DNA of 64,000 bases from PSRF01 sp051000815 (GCA_051000815.1 JBPCNX010000082.1:1-64000); one strand, 5' to 3'; counted from the stretch's first letter, positions 16,988-26,420 are shown. Notes: a model not told the origin generated them from the letters alone. Program-made: numbers and translations.

Positions 16988-18130
16988 ATGAACATCGGTA
17001 TCACAGTCTACCCGACTTATGGTGGCAGCGGCATTGTGGGCTCCGAGCTTGGTAAGGAGCTGGCGCATCGCGGACACACCGTTCACTTCATTTCTTCATC
17101 ACTGCCGACACGTTTGACTGAACTCAGCGAACGCGTCCGCTTCCACAAAGTTGAAATGATGTCGTATCCACTTTTCGAGCATCAGCCGTACACTCTCGCT
17201 CTCGCCACGAAAATGGCCACAGTGGCCGAAACCGAGAATCTCGATCTCTTGCATGTGCACTATGCGATTCCGCATTCAATCAGCGCCATCCTCGCGCGCG
17301 AGTCGTTGAAACCAAAACGACGCCTTCCCGTGATCACGACGCTTCATGGAACTGATATCACTCTTGTGGGCGCGGACCGTTCCTATCTTCCGATCACTCG
17401 CTACGGTATCGTCCAGTCAGATGGTGTCACGGCGATCTCCCAGTATCTCAAAGATGCGACGAGAGAGAGTTTTCAGTTTGATAACATTAAAGTCATCCCC
17501 AATTTCGTTTGCCAGTCAGACTACCAGAGACATCCGGTAGAAGAATTGCGCCGCGAACTGGCGCCCGAGGGCGAAACTTTACTGGTTCACTTATCAAACT
17601 TTCGTCCGGTGAAACGTCCTGTTGATTGCGTGGAAATCCTCGCGAGGGTGCTTAAGAAAAACCTTAATGCACGACTCATCATGGTGGGGGACGGCAGCGA
17701 ACGCACGAACGCTGAACATCGCGCGCGCTGCCTGGGCATTTACGAGAAGTGTTCTTTCGTGGGAGAGCAACCAAAGATTGTAGACTATCTCTCGGCGGCG
17801 GATGTTTTACTTTTGCCGTCTGAACAGGAGTCGTTTGGTCTCGCAGCGTTGGAAGCGATGGCTTGTGAGGTGCCGGTAATAGCTTCGCGCGTAGGCGGCG
17901 TTCCAGAGGTTGTGACGGACGGCGAAACGGGGTTTCTCAGCGAGGTCGGTGATATTGCGAAGATGGCGGACGACGCGGCACGTTTATTGGCTGACGAAAA
18001 GCTGAGAAAGGAAATGGGCACGCGCGCACGCGAGTCGGCGCTCTCGCGCTACCGCACGGATATTGTTATTCCGCAATACATCGAGTTTTACGAACAGGTT
18101 CTTAATCGTCAGATGGCGCATAGTAACTAA
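16988..18130 (+). CDS. bshA: N-acetyl-alpha-D-glucosaminyl L-malate synthase BshA
   Basis: This 380-residue GT-B glycosyltransferase of family GT4 joins UDP-GlcNAc to L-malate in the first step of bacillithiol synthesis. The N-terminus MNIGITVYPTYGGSGIVGSE is diagnostic of BshA. HVHYAIPHSISA and HGTDITLVG follow in the N-terminal Rossmann half. The nucleotide-sugar half ends with PSEQESFGLAALEAMA, which contains the E-x7-E retaining-GT4 motif, and VIASRVGGVPEVV. ATG 16988 was chosen over one 15 codons upstream because the family begins exactly there. It works in the same pathway as bshB1 at 11027. The low-molecular-weight thiol would fit with the methionine sulfoxide reductase further along. 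Confidence 0.93.
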   Translation: MNIGITVYPTYGGSGIVGSELGKELAHRGHTVHFISSSLPTRLTELSERVRFHKVEMMSYPLFEHQPYTLALATKMATVAETENLDLLHVHYAIPHSISAILARESLKPKRRLPVITTLHGTDITLVGADRSYLPITRYGIVQSDGVTAISQYLKDATRESFQFDNIKVIPNFVCQSDYQRHPVEELRRELAPEGETLLVHLSNFRPVKRPVDCVEILARVLKKNLNARLIMVGDGSERTNAEHRARCLGIYEKCSFVGEQPKIVDYLSAADVLLLPSEQESFGLAALEAMACEVPVIASRVGGVPEVVTDGETGFLSEVGDIAKMADDAARLLADEKLRKEMGTRARESALSRYRTDIVIPQYIEFYEQVLNRQMAHSN

Positions 18131-18138
18131 ACAAGAAA

Positions 18139-18285
18139 CCTGGACAAGGGTCCAGAGTCCAAGGTCCAAAGCCCAAAGTCAACGCCCATTTTCCGATTTG
18201 CCGTCGTTACGATTCCTAAAATCACAACGTCATTTACAAAAGAGACCTTGGGCCTTGGGCCTTGGACGTTGGACCTTGGACAGGG
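18139..18285. repeat. Inverted repeat of GTCCAAA / TTGGACC 7-base units
   Basis: The left arm (18139-18180) is a run of GTCCAAG, GTCCAAA, GCCCAAA units. The right arm (18243-18285) is CTTGGGC, CTTGGGC, CTTGGAC, GTTGGAC, CTTGGAC. The arms are complementary over about 40 bases around a 62-base spacer. The element fills most of the bshA-selB gap and ends only 26 bases before the selB ATG. Confidence 0.85.
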
Positions 18286-18311
18286 GGTTCCTCGTTGAAA
18301 CCCCTAAGAGC

Positions 18312-20231
18312 ATGAATTCGATCATCATCGGAACCGCCGGCCATATTGATCACGGCAAGAGCGCCCTGGTGCGCGCCCTCACCGGAAGCGATCCAGATCG
18401 TTTGCCGGAAGAAAAGCGTCGCGGAATCACTATCGACCTGGGCTTCGCCGACCTTGATCTCGGTGAAGTGCGAATTGGCTTTGTCGACGTTCCTGGTCAC
18501 GAGCGCTTTGTAAAAAACATGCTTGCCGGCGCGCACGGAATCGACGTTGTAATGCTCGTCATCGCTGCCGATGAAGGTGTGATGCCACAAACGCGCGAGC
18601 ATTTCGACATTTGCCGGCTCCTCGGCGTTCAAAACGGCCTGGTCGTAATCACAAAGACGGATCTTGTCGAAAAAGAACTCCTTCCACTGGTAGTTGACGA
18701 AGCGGCGGAGTTGGTTGGCGATTCTTTTCTGAACGGCGCGGCGGTTGTCGCGGTGAGCTCCAAAACCGGAACAGGATTGGAGCAGTTGCGTGATGAGCTC
18801 AGGAAAGTAGCTCTGCAGGTTCCGGCCCGAGCCCCGGGTCTACTGCCTCGCTTACCAATTGATCGCGTCTTTGCGATGAAAGGGTTCGGCGCTGTAGTTA
18901 CCGGCACCCTGGTTTCCGGGTCGATCGCTGAGGGAGATGAGCTGGAACTTCTGCCGCTGCACAACCGCGTACGCGCGCGCGGCGTTCAGGTCCACGGTAA
19001 GTCTGTTGACCGCGCAAATGCCGGTCAACGCACGGCTGTGAACCTGGGGGGAATCGAAACCTCTGCGGTTGAACGGGGCATGGTGCTCGCGCCGCCCGCG
19101 AGTTTGCGGACGACCCAGATCCTTGATGTGCGGTTGTCGGTTCTTAAGAACGCCCCGCGAGCACTGCGTTCTCGAGCACGCGTTCGTTTTCATATTCATG
19201 CTGCAGAAGTCCTGGCGCGGCTCCATGTTTTGAATGAAGGCGGACAACTCGCTCCCGGCGAAAGCGGATTTGCCCAACTAAGATTGGAGCGTCCGATCAC
19301 CGCGGTCAGTGAGGAACGCTTCATCGTCCGCTCTTACTCGCCTACTCTCACTGTTGCTGGTGGTCACGTCCTCGATCCCTTAGCAACAAAGCATCGCGGG
19401 CGAGACATTGGCGAGGTGCAGCGGCGACTGAGAATCCTGGTTAACGGCGACGCTTCGTCACGGCTGACAGCTTTCATCGAATCGTCCGCGGAGCTTGGTC
19501 AACGAGCTGCGGATTTAGCCGCCCGATCAGGCTGGAATGCAAGCCGGCTCACCACAACTCTGAATGAGGCGATTAAGGCTGGAAGCATCGTCGACTGCGC
19601 GGGCGTTTTTGTGACACCAACAAACTTTGAGCGAATGAAACAAGCAGCTCTTAATGAAGTCAGTGCCCACCACAAACGCGAACCCCTGGCGCGAGGGTTG
19701 GCGCGCGAGACTTTGCGCGAGCGACACTTCACGCACACGCCCGTGGAAATTTTTCGATCGGTGCTGGGCGAGCTTGAGAAGGCCGGGCTTCTGGTTGCCG
19801 AGAAAGACATAGTGCGAACCCGCGGGCATGTGCTGGAACTTTCGCAGGACGATGCGGAGCTAAAAGACCAGTTAGCGGAGGTCTACCAGAAAGCCGGTCT
19901 TGAACCCCCCGGACTCGATGAGGCGATGAAAACCGCCGGTTTTGCCGCCACCCAAAGAGTTCACGGTCGCAAGATCCTGCAACTGCTGCTTGATGGGGGG
20001 AGTGTGGTTCGAGTAGGGGGAGATTTGTTATTTCATCGCCGGCCCCTGGACGAGTTAATTGGCAAGCTGAAACAGTTTGCCCTGGATCATCAGGCTGATC
20101 CGAGCCTCGACGTGGCGACCTTCAAAGATCTGGCGGGAGTCTCGCGTAAGTATGCAATTCCGCTGCTGGAATTTTTGGATCGCGAACGAATTACCCGACG
20201 CGCAGGCGACCGTCGGGTCATCCTAAAATGA
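18312..20231 (+). CDS. selB: Selenocysteine-specific elongation factor SelB
   Basis: This 639-residue translation GTPase delivers selenocysteinyl-tRNA to UGA codons followed by a SECIS hairpin. The N-terminal G-domain has GHIDHGKS (10-17), RRGITIDLGF (the SelB form of the switch region), DVPGHE (59-64) and TKTD. EF-Tu-like domains 2 and 3 follow, then C-terminal winged-helix repeats (about 380-639; ending in YAIPLLEFLDRERITRRAGDR) that bind the SECIS element. ATG 18312 is used; the open frame continues upstream only through repeat sequence. No selA, selC or selD and no recognisable selenoprotein gene is in the window. Confidence 0.95.
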   Translation: MNSIIIGTAGHIDHGKSALVRALTGSDPDRLPEEKRRGITIDLGFADLDLGEVRIGFVDVPGHERFVKNMLAGAHGIDVVMLVIAADEGVMPQTREHFDICRLLGVQNGLVVITKTDLVEKELLPLVVDEAAELVGDSFLNGAAVVAVSSKTGTGLEQLRDELRKVALQVPARAPGLLPRLPIDRVFAMKGFGAVVTGTLVSGSIAEGDELELLPLHNRVRARGVQVHGKSVDRANAGQRTAVNLGGIETSAVERGMVLAPPASLRTTQILDVRLSVLKNAPRALRSRARVRFHIHAAEVLARLHVLNEGGQLAPGESGFAQLRLERPITAVSEERFIVRSYSPTLTVAGGHVLDPLATKHRGRDIGEVQRRLRILVNGDASSRLTAFIESSAELGQRAADLAARSGWNASRLTTTLNEAIKAGSIVDCAGVFVTPTNFERMKQAALNEVSAHHKREPLARGLARETLRERHFTHTPVEIFRSVLGELEKAGLLVAEKDIVRTRGHVLELSQDDAELKDQLAEVYQKAGLEPPGLDEAMKTAGFAATQRVHGRKILQLLLDGGSVVRVGGDLLFHRRPLDELIGKLKQFALDHQADPSLDVATFKDLAGVSRKYAIPLLEFLDRERITRRAGDRRVILK

Positions 20232-20333
20232 CGGCTTGCTTTAACTTGCGCGCAGGCGTTAACATGCAGCCCACTAATAGCGATACGGCTTTTTCCAAAA
20301 CCTTCATAACAACTCATTGGCCGGAGGTTCAAA

Positions 20334-20552
20334 ATGAAAAGCATTAAAGACGTATTGGCCGTCATCGTGGGTCTGGGGAGCGCGGCTGGGGCGATCTTCT
20401 ACTTCTATAAGTTTGTAACTTTCGCCAAGCCGGAGGGCGGTCACAATTACCTCTGGTGGGCGCTGGGCCTTGCGGTGATCGCTTTCGTGTGCGGGCTAAT
20501 TTATTTCCTGGGACACGTCAACAAGGAAGAAGAAATCCACATCACTCAGTAA
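20334..20552 (+). CDS. Small two-helix membrane protein
   Basis: This 72-residue protein has two membrane segments, residues 7-27 (VLAVIVGLGSAAGAIFYFYK) and 40-60 (YLWWALGLAVIAFVCGLIYF), and a charged C-terminus (HVNKEEEIHITQ). GGAGG lies about nine bases before the ATG. I do not recognise the family. A hairpin about 90 bases downstream suggests a monocistronic unit. Confidence 0.7.
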   Translation: MKSIKDVLAVIVGLGSAAGAIFYFYKFVTFAKPEGGHNYLWWALGLAVIAFVCGLIYFLGHVNKEEEIHITQ

Positions 20553-20642
20553 CGACGGTGCGGAGGAAACCTTCCGCCTGTCTATCGCGGCCCCCGGCCA
20601 GCGCCCTAAGTGTGTGGTTGCTTCTGTTAACGTTGAATTTCT

Positions 20643-20690
20643 AACGCCGTTTGTGCACTTGCGTATTAGTAAGTGCGCAAACGGCGCTTA
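20643..20690 (+). terminator. Strong hairpin, possible terminator
   Basis: AACGCCGTTTGTGCACTT pairs with AAGTGCGCAAACGGCGCTT around the 10-base loop GCGTATTAGT, giving a stem of about 17 bp with a single mismatch. It lies between two small membrane-protein genes. The downstream tail (AATATGTTATC) is weakly T-rich, so it may be a terminator or an RNA-stabilising hairpin. Confidence 0.5.
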
Positions 20691-20733
20691 ATATGTTATC
20701 GAATAAGAAAAGCTGAATGGAGAATGCGTAGCG

Positions 20734-21078
20734 ATGATCGCGACGATAATGCTGCTACAGGTCGAGACAGCTTTTAAGGAGCCTGGTTACTTCGCTCCGG
20801 TCATGCTGGGCATGCTGGCGCTCGGAGCCGTTACCTGGCTGATCGCGGCGGTCCTGGGTTTTGCGCGAGCGAAAGCGTTTGGTCCGTCGGCACGTTGGTT
20901 TTCTTTTGCTGCTGTTAGTTTGATCTTGTTTCACCTGCAATTCATCGCGCTGGGCTTCGGCTTGTTGACGAAGGACAACAGCCTGGTTTTTGGGCTGCTG
21001 ACCTTTTTCAATGTTTTTGTAATCATCGCGGCGGTGTGTGCAATTATGGGGTTCGTCCGACTTACCAATCCGCGCTAA
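20734..21078 (+). CDS. Small membrane protein, function unknown
   Basis: This 114-residue protein has three probable membrane helices: about 20-42 (PVMLGMLALGAVTWLIAAVL), 53-72 (WFSFAAVSLILFHLQFIALG) and 84-106 (GLLTFFNVFVIIAAVCAIMG). No family is recognised. It ends 21 bases before the GH5 gene and could be co-transcribed with it. Confidence 0.65.
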   Translation: MIATIMLLQVETAFKEPGYFAPVMLGMLALGAVTWLIAAVLGFARAKAFGPSARWFSFAAVSLILFHLQFIALGFGLLTKDNSLVFGLLTFFNVFVIIAAVCAIMGFVRLTNPR

Positions 21079-21099
21079 ACATTCGCGCATCTGCTCTAG

Positions 21100-22902
21100 A
21101 TGACAAAGAGACTTTTGCTAATCGCCGCGCTCGCGGTAGTAGTGAGCGCGGCTTTCTTATTTCTTCGCGGCCCATCCCGACCTGACGGCTCGCGGCCGCG
21201 CCGGGGATTTGTCACGACTCAGGGCAGCCGCTTCACGGTTGACGGCGAGCCTTTTCGCTTTGTCGGCGCCAATGTTGCGCTGATGTTTCGCGACGAGGAT
21301 CGCGCTGCGATGCCCGAGACGCTGCGCCGGGCGTCACAGGCGGGCATTAAGGTGGTACGTGTCTGGGCTTTTGGTGAAGGTGGCCCGGCCGATGTCGGAC
21401 CCCTGGCTGATTTTGCCGACTGGCCGCGCACACATCCGTTTCGCTGGGCGCCGGGCCGTTGGAATGAAGAAGCGTTTGTCCACCTGGACAAAGTGCTCGC
21501 CGAAGCACAGCGGAATGATTTACTGGTTCAAATTTGCCTGACAAATTGGTGGCGCGATACGGGCGGTGTCACGCAATACTTGCGCTGGGCCGGAATCAAT
21601 GACGCCGACGATGCGCAGTTTCCCGTCGGAATCAATCCGGCGCGCGCGATGCTTTTCTACAGCAATGAAACTACGCGGCGCCTTTACCGTGAACACCTGG
21701 AGAAACTTGTCACTCGTCGCAACACAGTCACCGGCGTTTTGTATCGCGATGATCCGGCAATCTTTGGCTGGGAGTTGATGAACGAAGCACAGGCGGTTAC
21801 GGGCAGGTGGGCTGAGCGGCGCGCCTGGATCGCTGAGATGAGCGGTTATCTAAAGTCGCTCGATTCAAATCACCTCGTTACGCCGGGAGAGTGGGGTTAT
21901 CGCACCGCAGCCGAACGACGCGAGTGGCTGGCGGATCACGGCGTGCCGACAATCGACTACTGCGACGTACACCACTATCCACGCGAAGATACGGACAGCT
22001 TCGTCGACTCGCCGCGGGCATTGCGCGAGTTTATCGATAACCGGGCTGCCGCCGCGCTCTCGCTCAATAAGCCACTCGTGATGGGTGAATTCGGCATCGG
22101 CCCGGTTGGATTCAACGGCATCGCTCAGAGCGACTGGTTTCGTGCATTTTTCGCAAGCAGCGTGCGCGCAGGCGCGGCCGGAGCAATGTTTTGGATTCTG
22201 ACTCCGGATCCTCAGAGAGGCTTCGGGATTACGTACACAACGCCTCGCGACCAGGCTGTGTTCTCCGAAATTGCTCGTGCTTCCCAGGCTTTTACTGCTT
22301 TGCGAACTGTTGATCCGCCGCAACACCTTACCGAAGTCGGACGTCATCTGATCCCCAGCCAGTTTGTCTGGTCTCGCCCTGTCGAGGATCCCTTGTTAAG
22401 GCCGCGAACGATCCTGCGTGAAGACAGGTCAATCCACTATGGCTTCCAGCCTCAGCTGGCGACTCGGGTTCGCTTTGAAAAACTAGGCAGTGGACCTGGT
22501 TACTTTTGGGGCTTTGGGATGGGGTTTGTTGAGTATGTAGTTCCAGCGCGCGCCGAACGCCGTCGCATTAGTCAGATCATAGTTCGCGCACACATTCAGC
22601 CGGTGCCGCCCACTGACGCGCGGCCGGAGAATATCAAGACGCGCGTGACGCTATTCGTGAACGGCGCTGACTGCGGTTCGCGGCTGGTCTCTGCTGAGGC
22701 AGCGGGCCAACCTGTTATTCAGGAATGGCGTGTTGAGGGATTCTTTGTCCGGTTGCGTGCGATGCGAGGTCTGCCGTTGACGATTCGCCTCGCGGTCACC
22801 CCAGAGGCCGACTGGCCCTATGGCATAAACATTTCCAACTGGCCGGAAGGCTACGACAACTCAAGAAATGCAAAGCCGGTTGAGGTGGAGATCAGGCGGT
22901 AG
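21100..22902 (+). CDS. Glycoside hydrolase family 5 (mannanase/cellulase-like), exported
   Basis: This 600-residue protein has an N-terminal signal or anchor (LLLIAALAVVVSAAFLFL, residues 4-21) and a TIM-barrel glycosidase domain (about 35-405) of the GH5 superfamily. RFVGANVALMFRDED, KVVRVWAFGEGG and WELMNEAQ are typical. The predicted acid/base is E229 (in NEA) and the nucleophile is E330 (in MGEFG). The C-terminal 190 residues look like a beta-rich accessory domain without a recognised carbohydrate-binding signature. The natural substrate is uncertain, with beta-mannan the best guess from motif style. The neighbouring minus-strand gene makes sugar linkages rather than cutting them. Confidence 0.85.
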   Translation: MTKRLLLIAALAVVVSAAFLFLRGPSRPDGSRPRRGFVTTQGSRFTVDGEPFRFVGANVALMFRDEDRAAMPETLRRASQAGIKVVRVWAFGEGGPADVGPLADFADWPRTHPFRWAPGRWNEEAFVHLDKVLAEAQRNDLLVQICLTNWWRDTGGVTQYLRWAGINDADDAQFPVGINPARAMLFYSNETTRRLYREHLEKLVTRRNTVTGVLYRDDPAIFGWELMNEAQAVTGRWAERRAWIAEMSGYLKSLDSNHLVTPGEWGYRTAAERREWLADHGVPTIDYCDVHHYPREDTDSFVDSPRALREFIDNRAAAALSLNKPLVMGEFGIGPVGFNGIAQSDWFRAFFASSVRAGAAGAMFWILTPDPQRGFGITYTTPRDQAVFSEIARASQAFTALRTVDPPQHLTEVGRHLIPSQFVWSRPVEDPLLRPRTILREDRSIHYGFQPQLATRVRFEKLGSGPGYFWGFGMGFVEYVVPARAERRRISQIIVRAHIQPVPPTDARPENIKTRVTLFVNGADCGSRLVSAEAAGQPVIQEWRVEGFFVRLRAMRGLPLTIRLAVTPEADWPYGINISNWPEGYDNSRNAKPVEVEIRR

Positions 22903-23086
22903 GAGGCAGGAGGCGGAGGCAGGAGGCAGAAAGCAGTAAGCAGTACGCAGAGGGCATGCGGCGATTTTAAACGTTGAGCGGTGGCGGACGATGAAGGCAG
23001 CCAACTGGTCTTAATGATTGCGATTCAAAAACTATCCACGTCCTGTCTTCTACCTACTGTCTACTGCCTCTGCTTACTGTCTTTGC
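22901..23086. repeat. Inverted repeat of GGCAGGA / AGCAGTA 7-base units
   Basis: The left arm (22901-22950) reads GGCAGGA, GGCGGA, GGCAGGA, GGCAGAA, AGCAGTA, AGCAGTA, CGCAGAG. The right arm (23041-23086) is its complement, with ACTGTCT, ACTGCCT and TTACTGT units. About 90 bases separate the arms. The right arm supplies the last codons and stop of the minus-strand glycosyltransferase gene. Confidence 0.8.
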
Positions 23087-24837
23087 AGAATCTGCAGGGC
23101 GGCCGTATCCAACTGGTAGAGGTCGGCTGAATGAATTCCGCCGAGCGAGGTGCTGAAAGCCGGAGTGATTGACCGGCGCAACGAAGAAAGAAGCGCGTCG
23201 TTACTGAAATAGCGACGTCCGCGTTCGTCGATGAGAAAATCACCCTCTCGCAGTTGCTTTCGCGCCGCAGGGTCTGAGAGAGACACAAAAATCAGATCCT
23301 TGCGATTGGCGCGCTCCGCATAGTAAGCAGCGAGTATCGGACTCTCGCTTGCCACTTGCGCACCGGGGCGCGCGCGCCGCGCAATTTCCGTCATCACATC
23401 GCGCATACTCGCGCCGTAGAACTCGTCGTGAGGGAAAAAGTAACCAGCTCGGGCCATACCCCCGCCAAGAATGTTTGTGTAGAGACGGAAATGTCGTGCC
23501 GCCTGGATTGAGGCGGCCACGGACAGCAAAACTACGACCGCCGCCAGAGCCGATCGTGCATAGGATTGAATTCCTTCGTGAGAAAACGCGGTTTGCAAAC
23601 GCTCCCCAATCCAGCGGCCGGCGAACTGGACACCGATGGCTGACGTGATCAGCACGGCCGGCAACGCGACTGTGAAGTAACGTGTAAACTTGCCTCCTGC
23701 CCACATGAAACTCATCACCCATACAAACATCCAGAAAAGAATGAAGTAACGGCCGTCGCCGAGTTTTCGACGAAAGAGCAGGGGCAAACCTACGAGGAAA
23801 CTGGCAATGCTGAGCAACGGAAGCTTCACCGCCATGAAGACGAAATAGAAGTACCAGGGAGTTCCTTTCAACCAGTCAGTCATGCGATGGCTGTAAAGTG
23901 CGCCCATGAACTCGTAACCGTCATGGCCAATTCTTTTCTGTCCCGCGAAAAGGCCCATCTCGTACCATGTGGCGGGCAGCAAAATGGTCGGGTTCAGCAG
24001 AAGAAACACGATACTCATAATTAACAGGAAGAGCAGCATTCGTTTCTTGCCCAGGCGCCAGCGGGTCTCCGGGATGGCCTGGAACACCCAGTAGTAGGAA
24101 AGACCAATTACGAGCAGGGAAGGAAGATACTTTGACGCTAACATTGCGCCACATGCCGCCGCCGCGGCCCAATAGTATGGCTGGGGTCTCTTGTCGGTTT
24201 TGCTTTCTGCCACTCGCTGACCACGCAACCAAAAGATGTTGGCCAAAAGAAAGAAGAAGAGAAGAAATGTGTCTTCCTTGGCGACGCGACTGAAACCAAT
24301 CGCCTGCGGATCGAAAGCCCAAAGTGCTGCGGCGAGTAGTGCTACTTCCGCGCCAAACAACTCCGCGGTGAGTAAATAAAGCAGAATGATCGTGAGGGCG
24401 CCAAACACCGCACCCGGGAATCGTAACGCGGTTTCCGCGGAGATTTGAAGCTGGCCATTCTGAGAGGCAGCCAAGGAGCTATTGTTCCATTTTTCGGCGA
24501 GGAAGAGACTGCCCGTCTGGATCGCCTTCATCAGCATCGGATGTTCGCCGTTAGCTGCGGTAAGGCCATGCTGACGATAGTCTGTAACAGCGTTTAGTTT
24601 GTTTAGTTCGTCTTCGCTGAGTCCTTCGGCGCTTAGCCCGCCGACGCGGAAACCGAAACCGGCCAACACCAGAAGGGCCAGCGTGGCGATCATAAGTGTT
24701 CTGCTCGCGAGCACGACTCCTCGTTGCGGAAAGAGTTCCGGCCTCAGGCCAGCCGTGATGATCGCTTCTACTTTGGCCGCCAAATCTGAACTTCTCCTAA
24801 CGTAGTCGGTTCCGCAGCATCTCGTGTTACTGGACAA
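23074..24837 (-). CDS. GT39-type (dolichyl-phosphate-mannose-like) membrane glycosyltransferase
   Basis: This 587-residue polytopic membrane protein is of the PMT_2/GT-C type. It uses polyprenyl-phosphate sugars to glycosylate a target on the outer face of the membrane. The first membrane helix (about 46-64) is followed by the acidic catalytic-loop motif SEDELN (E75, D76, E77), then GEHPML, as in the PMT_2 family. About ten further hydrophobic helices follow. The C-terminal soluble portion (about 480-587) contains MRDVMTEIARR and VASESPILAAYYAERA. Its last residues (LQRQ) come from a 7-base repeat element, so the natural C-terminus may have been altered. The acceptor is unknown. Confidence 0.82.
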   Translation of the reverse strand: MSSNTRCCGTDYVRRSSDLAAKVEAIITAGLRPELFPQRGVVLASRTLMIATLALLVLAGFGFRVGGLSAEGLSEDELNKLNAVTDYRQHGLTAANGEHPMLMKAIQTGSLFLAEKWNNSSLAASQNGQLQISAETALRFPGAVFGALTIILLYLLTAELFGAEVALLAAALWAFDPQAIGFSRVAKEDTFLLFFFLLANIFWLRGQRVAESKTDKRPQPYYWAAAAACGAMLASKYLPSLLVIGLSYYWVFQAIPETRWRLGKKRMLLFLLIMSIVFLLLNPTILLPATWYEMGLFAGQKRIGHDGYEFMGALYSHRMTDWLKGTPWYFYFVFMAVKLPLLSIASFLVGLPLLFRRKLGDGRYFILFWMFVWVMSFMWAGGKFTRYFTVALPAVLITSAIGVQFAGRWIGERLQTAFSHEGIQSYARSALAAVVVLLSVAASIQAARHFRLYTNILGGGMARAGYFFPHDEFYGASMRDVMTEIARRARPGAQVASESPILAAYYAERANRKDLIFVSLSDPAARKQLREGDFLIDERGRRYFSNDALLSSLRRSITPAFSTSLGGIHSADLYQLDTAALQILQRQ

Positions 24838-25085
24838 GCTGGTGCGCGCTAGCCAACAAAAGTCGCAAGGTTAACCTTATTCAGGATGGCTGGCAACTTG
24901 ACGTCGCCACCGGACAATGGACGGGAAGCTCAGCGATCTCAATCCGGCCAAAGTTGATCGAACGTACTCGACTAAGTATCCGCAAGAGTTAATGACTTGC
25001 AATTGCGCGGTATATCAGCCAAAATCCGCAGGTTTTCCGGGTACCGCGTCCGCAAGATAATACCTTGACCCCAAAGGGAGAAATA
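24838..25085. other. Intergenic region between divergent glycosyltransferase and radical SAM genes
   Basis: About 250 bases contain no gene. It must hold promoters for both divergent genes, but no box pair is convincing. A good ribosome binding site (AGGGAG, six to seven bases before ATG 25086) fixes the radical SAM start. Confidence 0.5.
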
Positions 25086-26348
25086 ATGGCAGAAACTCAA
25101 GAGAACCTGCATGCAGGTACTTCGGCCCAACCTTTCCGGATCGACCAAAAGCTCCACCAGATACTGTACAAGTCTGAGACCCGGCCGGCGCTCGAACCGG
25201 CTCCTGAAGAGGTGTTGCCGGAGCCGGTGTATCCGCAACACCCGAATCCGGTGGAGATGAGCAGACGGGAGTATCAGAAGCTCAACGCCAAGAGAACCTG
25301 GAAGACCTGGGGCGCCCCCTATTTCAAGTCACGCTGGCACTCGGGTGAACTGCGACCGATCATCCCTTACTTATTTACAGAATGGAAATGCAATCTGGAT
25401 TGTCACTATTGCTGGTCCTACAACAATGCAGTCAAGGGCATGACGGAAGACGTCGGAAAACGTTCGATTGATTGGCTCCACTCGATCGGCTCGCGCGTCT
25501 TGGCCCTGATGGGCGGCGAACCGCTGCTGCGTCCCAAGTTCATTCACAAGATTGTTGACTACAGTGCGAAGAAGGACATCTTTGTATATCTGCCGACCAA
25601 TGCGCGTCTGCTGAAGCCAGACGTAACTGATCGGCTCGGCGATGCCGGCATCGCGACGTTCAATATTGCGGTTGATTCAGTTGCGGAGAAAAAATCGCTG
25701 CCGAAGGCCCTTGAGCCGATTCGCGCGAACTTCGACTACCTGGTGAAGCGTCAGCATTACTACGGGTATTCGGTGATGTTCAATATCAACATTTGCCATA
25801 ACAACATGGATGATGTTGTCGAGCTGACGGAGATTGCCCGGGCCAATGGCATCGCTACTGATTACCATATTAACGAAACTCCCATGATGGAGCAGACGCA
25901 TTTCAAACATCTTGATGAGAACCAGACCTATTTGACCCCCGAAGATTGGCCTAAGGTGGATGCGCTGCTCGACTATCTGCAGGACAAGCGCATGAATCAC
26001 GGCTACAAAATGGCGAATCCCCAGCAGCATATGGAAGACATGAAGTTGCTGATGCGCGGCGCAGTGCCGCCCTGGGATTGTCGCGCGGGACAGAATTCGC
26101 TGATCATCCGCACAGATGGTTCATTGGCACCCTGCTTCCCGATGTATTCCGCAACACACGATTGGGGCACAGTCGGCAACCACAAGTTTGAAGTCAAGCA
26201 ACTCGATGAAATGAAGGTGGAATGCACGAAACATTGTCTCTCCACCTGTAATTACATTCTGGGCTACTGCTACGACAACAAACGTGTGATTACCTGGGGA
26301 CTGAAACAGGCGCTACACGGATTTAAAGGAGCAAGCAACGGCTTCTAG
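25086..26348 (+). CDS. Radical SAM protein with SPASM-like C-terminus
   Basis: This 420-residue radical SAM enzyme has the S-adenosylmethionine Fe-S motif CNLDCHYC (C102, C106, C109; CxxxCxxC) in the barrel, followed by the GGEPLLRPK loop. The C-terminal part has a cysteine-rich region (CRAGQNS, DGSLAPCFP, CTKHCLSTCNYILGYC) like a SPASM/twitch domain that binds auxiliary clusters. SPASM enzymes commonly modify peptides or cofactors. No precursor peptide or recognised partner is adjacent, so the substrate is unknown. The N-terminal 85 residues are a charged extension. The AGGGAG site supports the chosen ATG. A terminator follows directly, so it is probably transcribed alone. Confidence 0.85.
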   Translation: MAETQENLHAGTSAQPFRIDQKLHQILYKSETRPALEPAPEEVLPEPVYPQHPNPVEMSRREYQKLNAKRTWKTWGAPYFKSRWHSGELRPIIPYLFTEWKCNLDCHYCWSYNNAVKGMTEDVGKRSIDWLHSIGSRVLALMGGEPLLRPKFIHKIVDYSAKKDIFVYLPTNARLLKPDVTDRLGDAGIATFNIAVDSVAEKKSLPKALEPIRANFDYLVKRQHYYGYSVMFNINICHNNMDDVVELTEIARANGIATDYHINETPMMEQTHFKHLDENQTYLTPEDWPKVDALLDYLQDKRMNHGYKMANPQQHMEDMKLLMRGAVPPWDCRAGQNSLIIRTDGSLAPCFPMYSATHDWGTVGNHKFEVKQLDEMKVECTKHCLSTCNYILGYCYDNKRVITWGLKQALHGFKGASNGF

Positions 26349-26376
26349 ACTGGAAGTGCGACAAGTTCAAACAAGC

Positions 26377-26409
26377 GCCGGAGTCACCTGAATGGCTCCG
26401 GCCTTTTAT
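26377..26409 (+). terminator. Intrinsic terminator after the radical SAM gene
   Basis: Stem GCCGGAG (26377-26383) pairs with CTCCGGC (26396-26402), followed by CTTTTATT. It lies 29 bases after the radical SAM stop, and the convergent HXXEE gene ends just beyond it. Confidence 0.8.
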
Positions 26410-26420
26410 TGTCTGACGCT

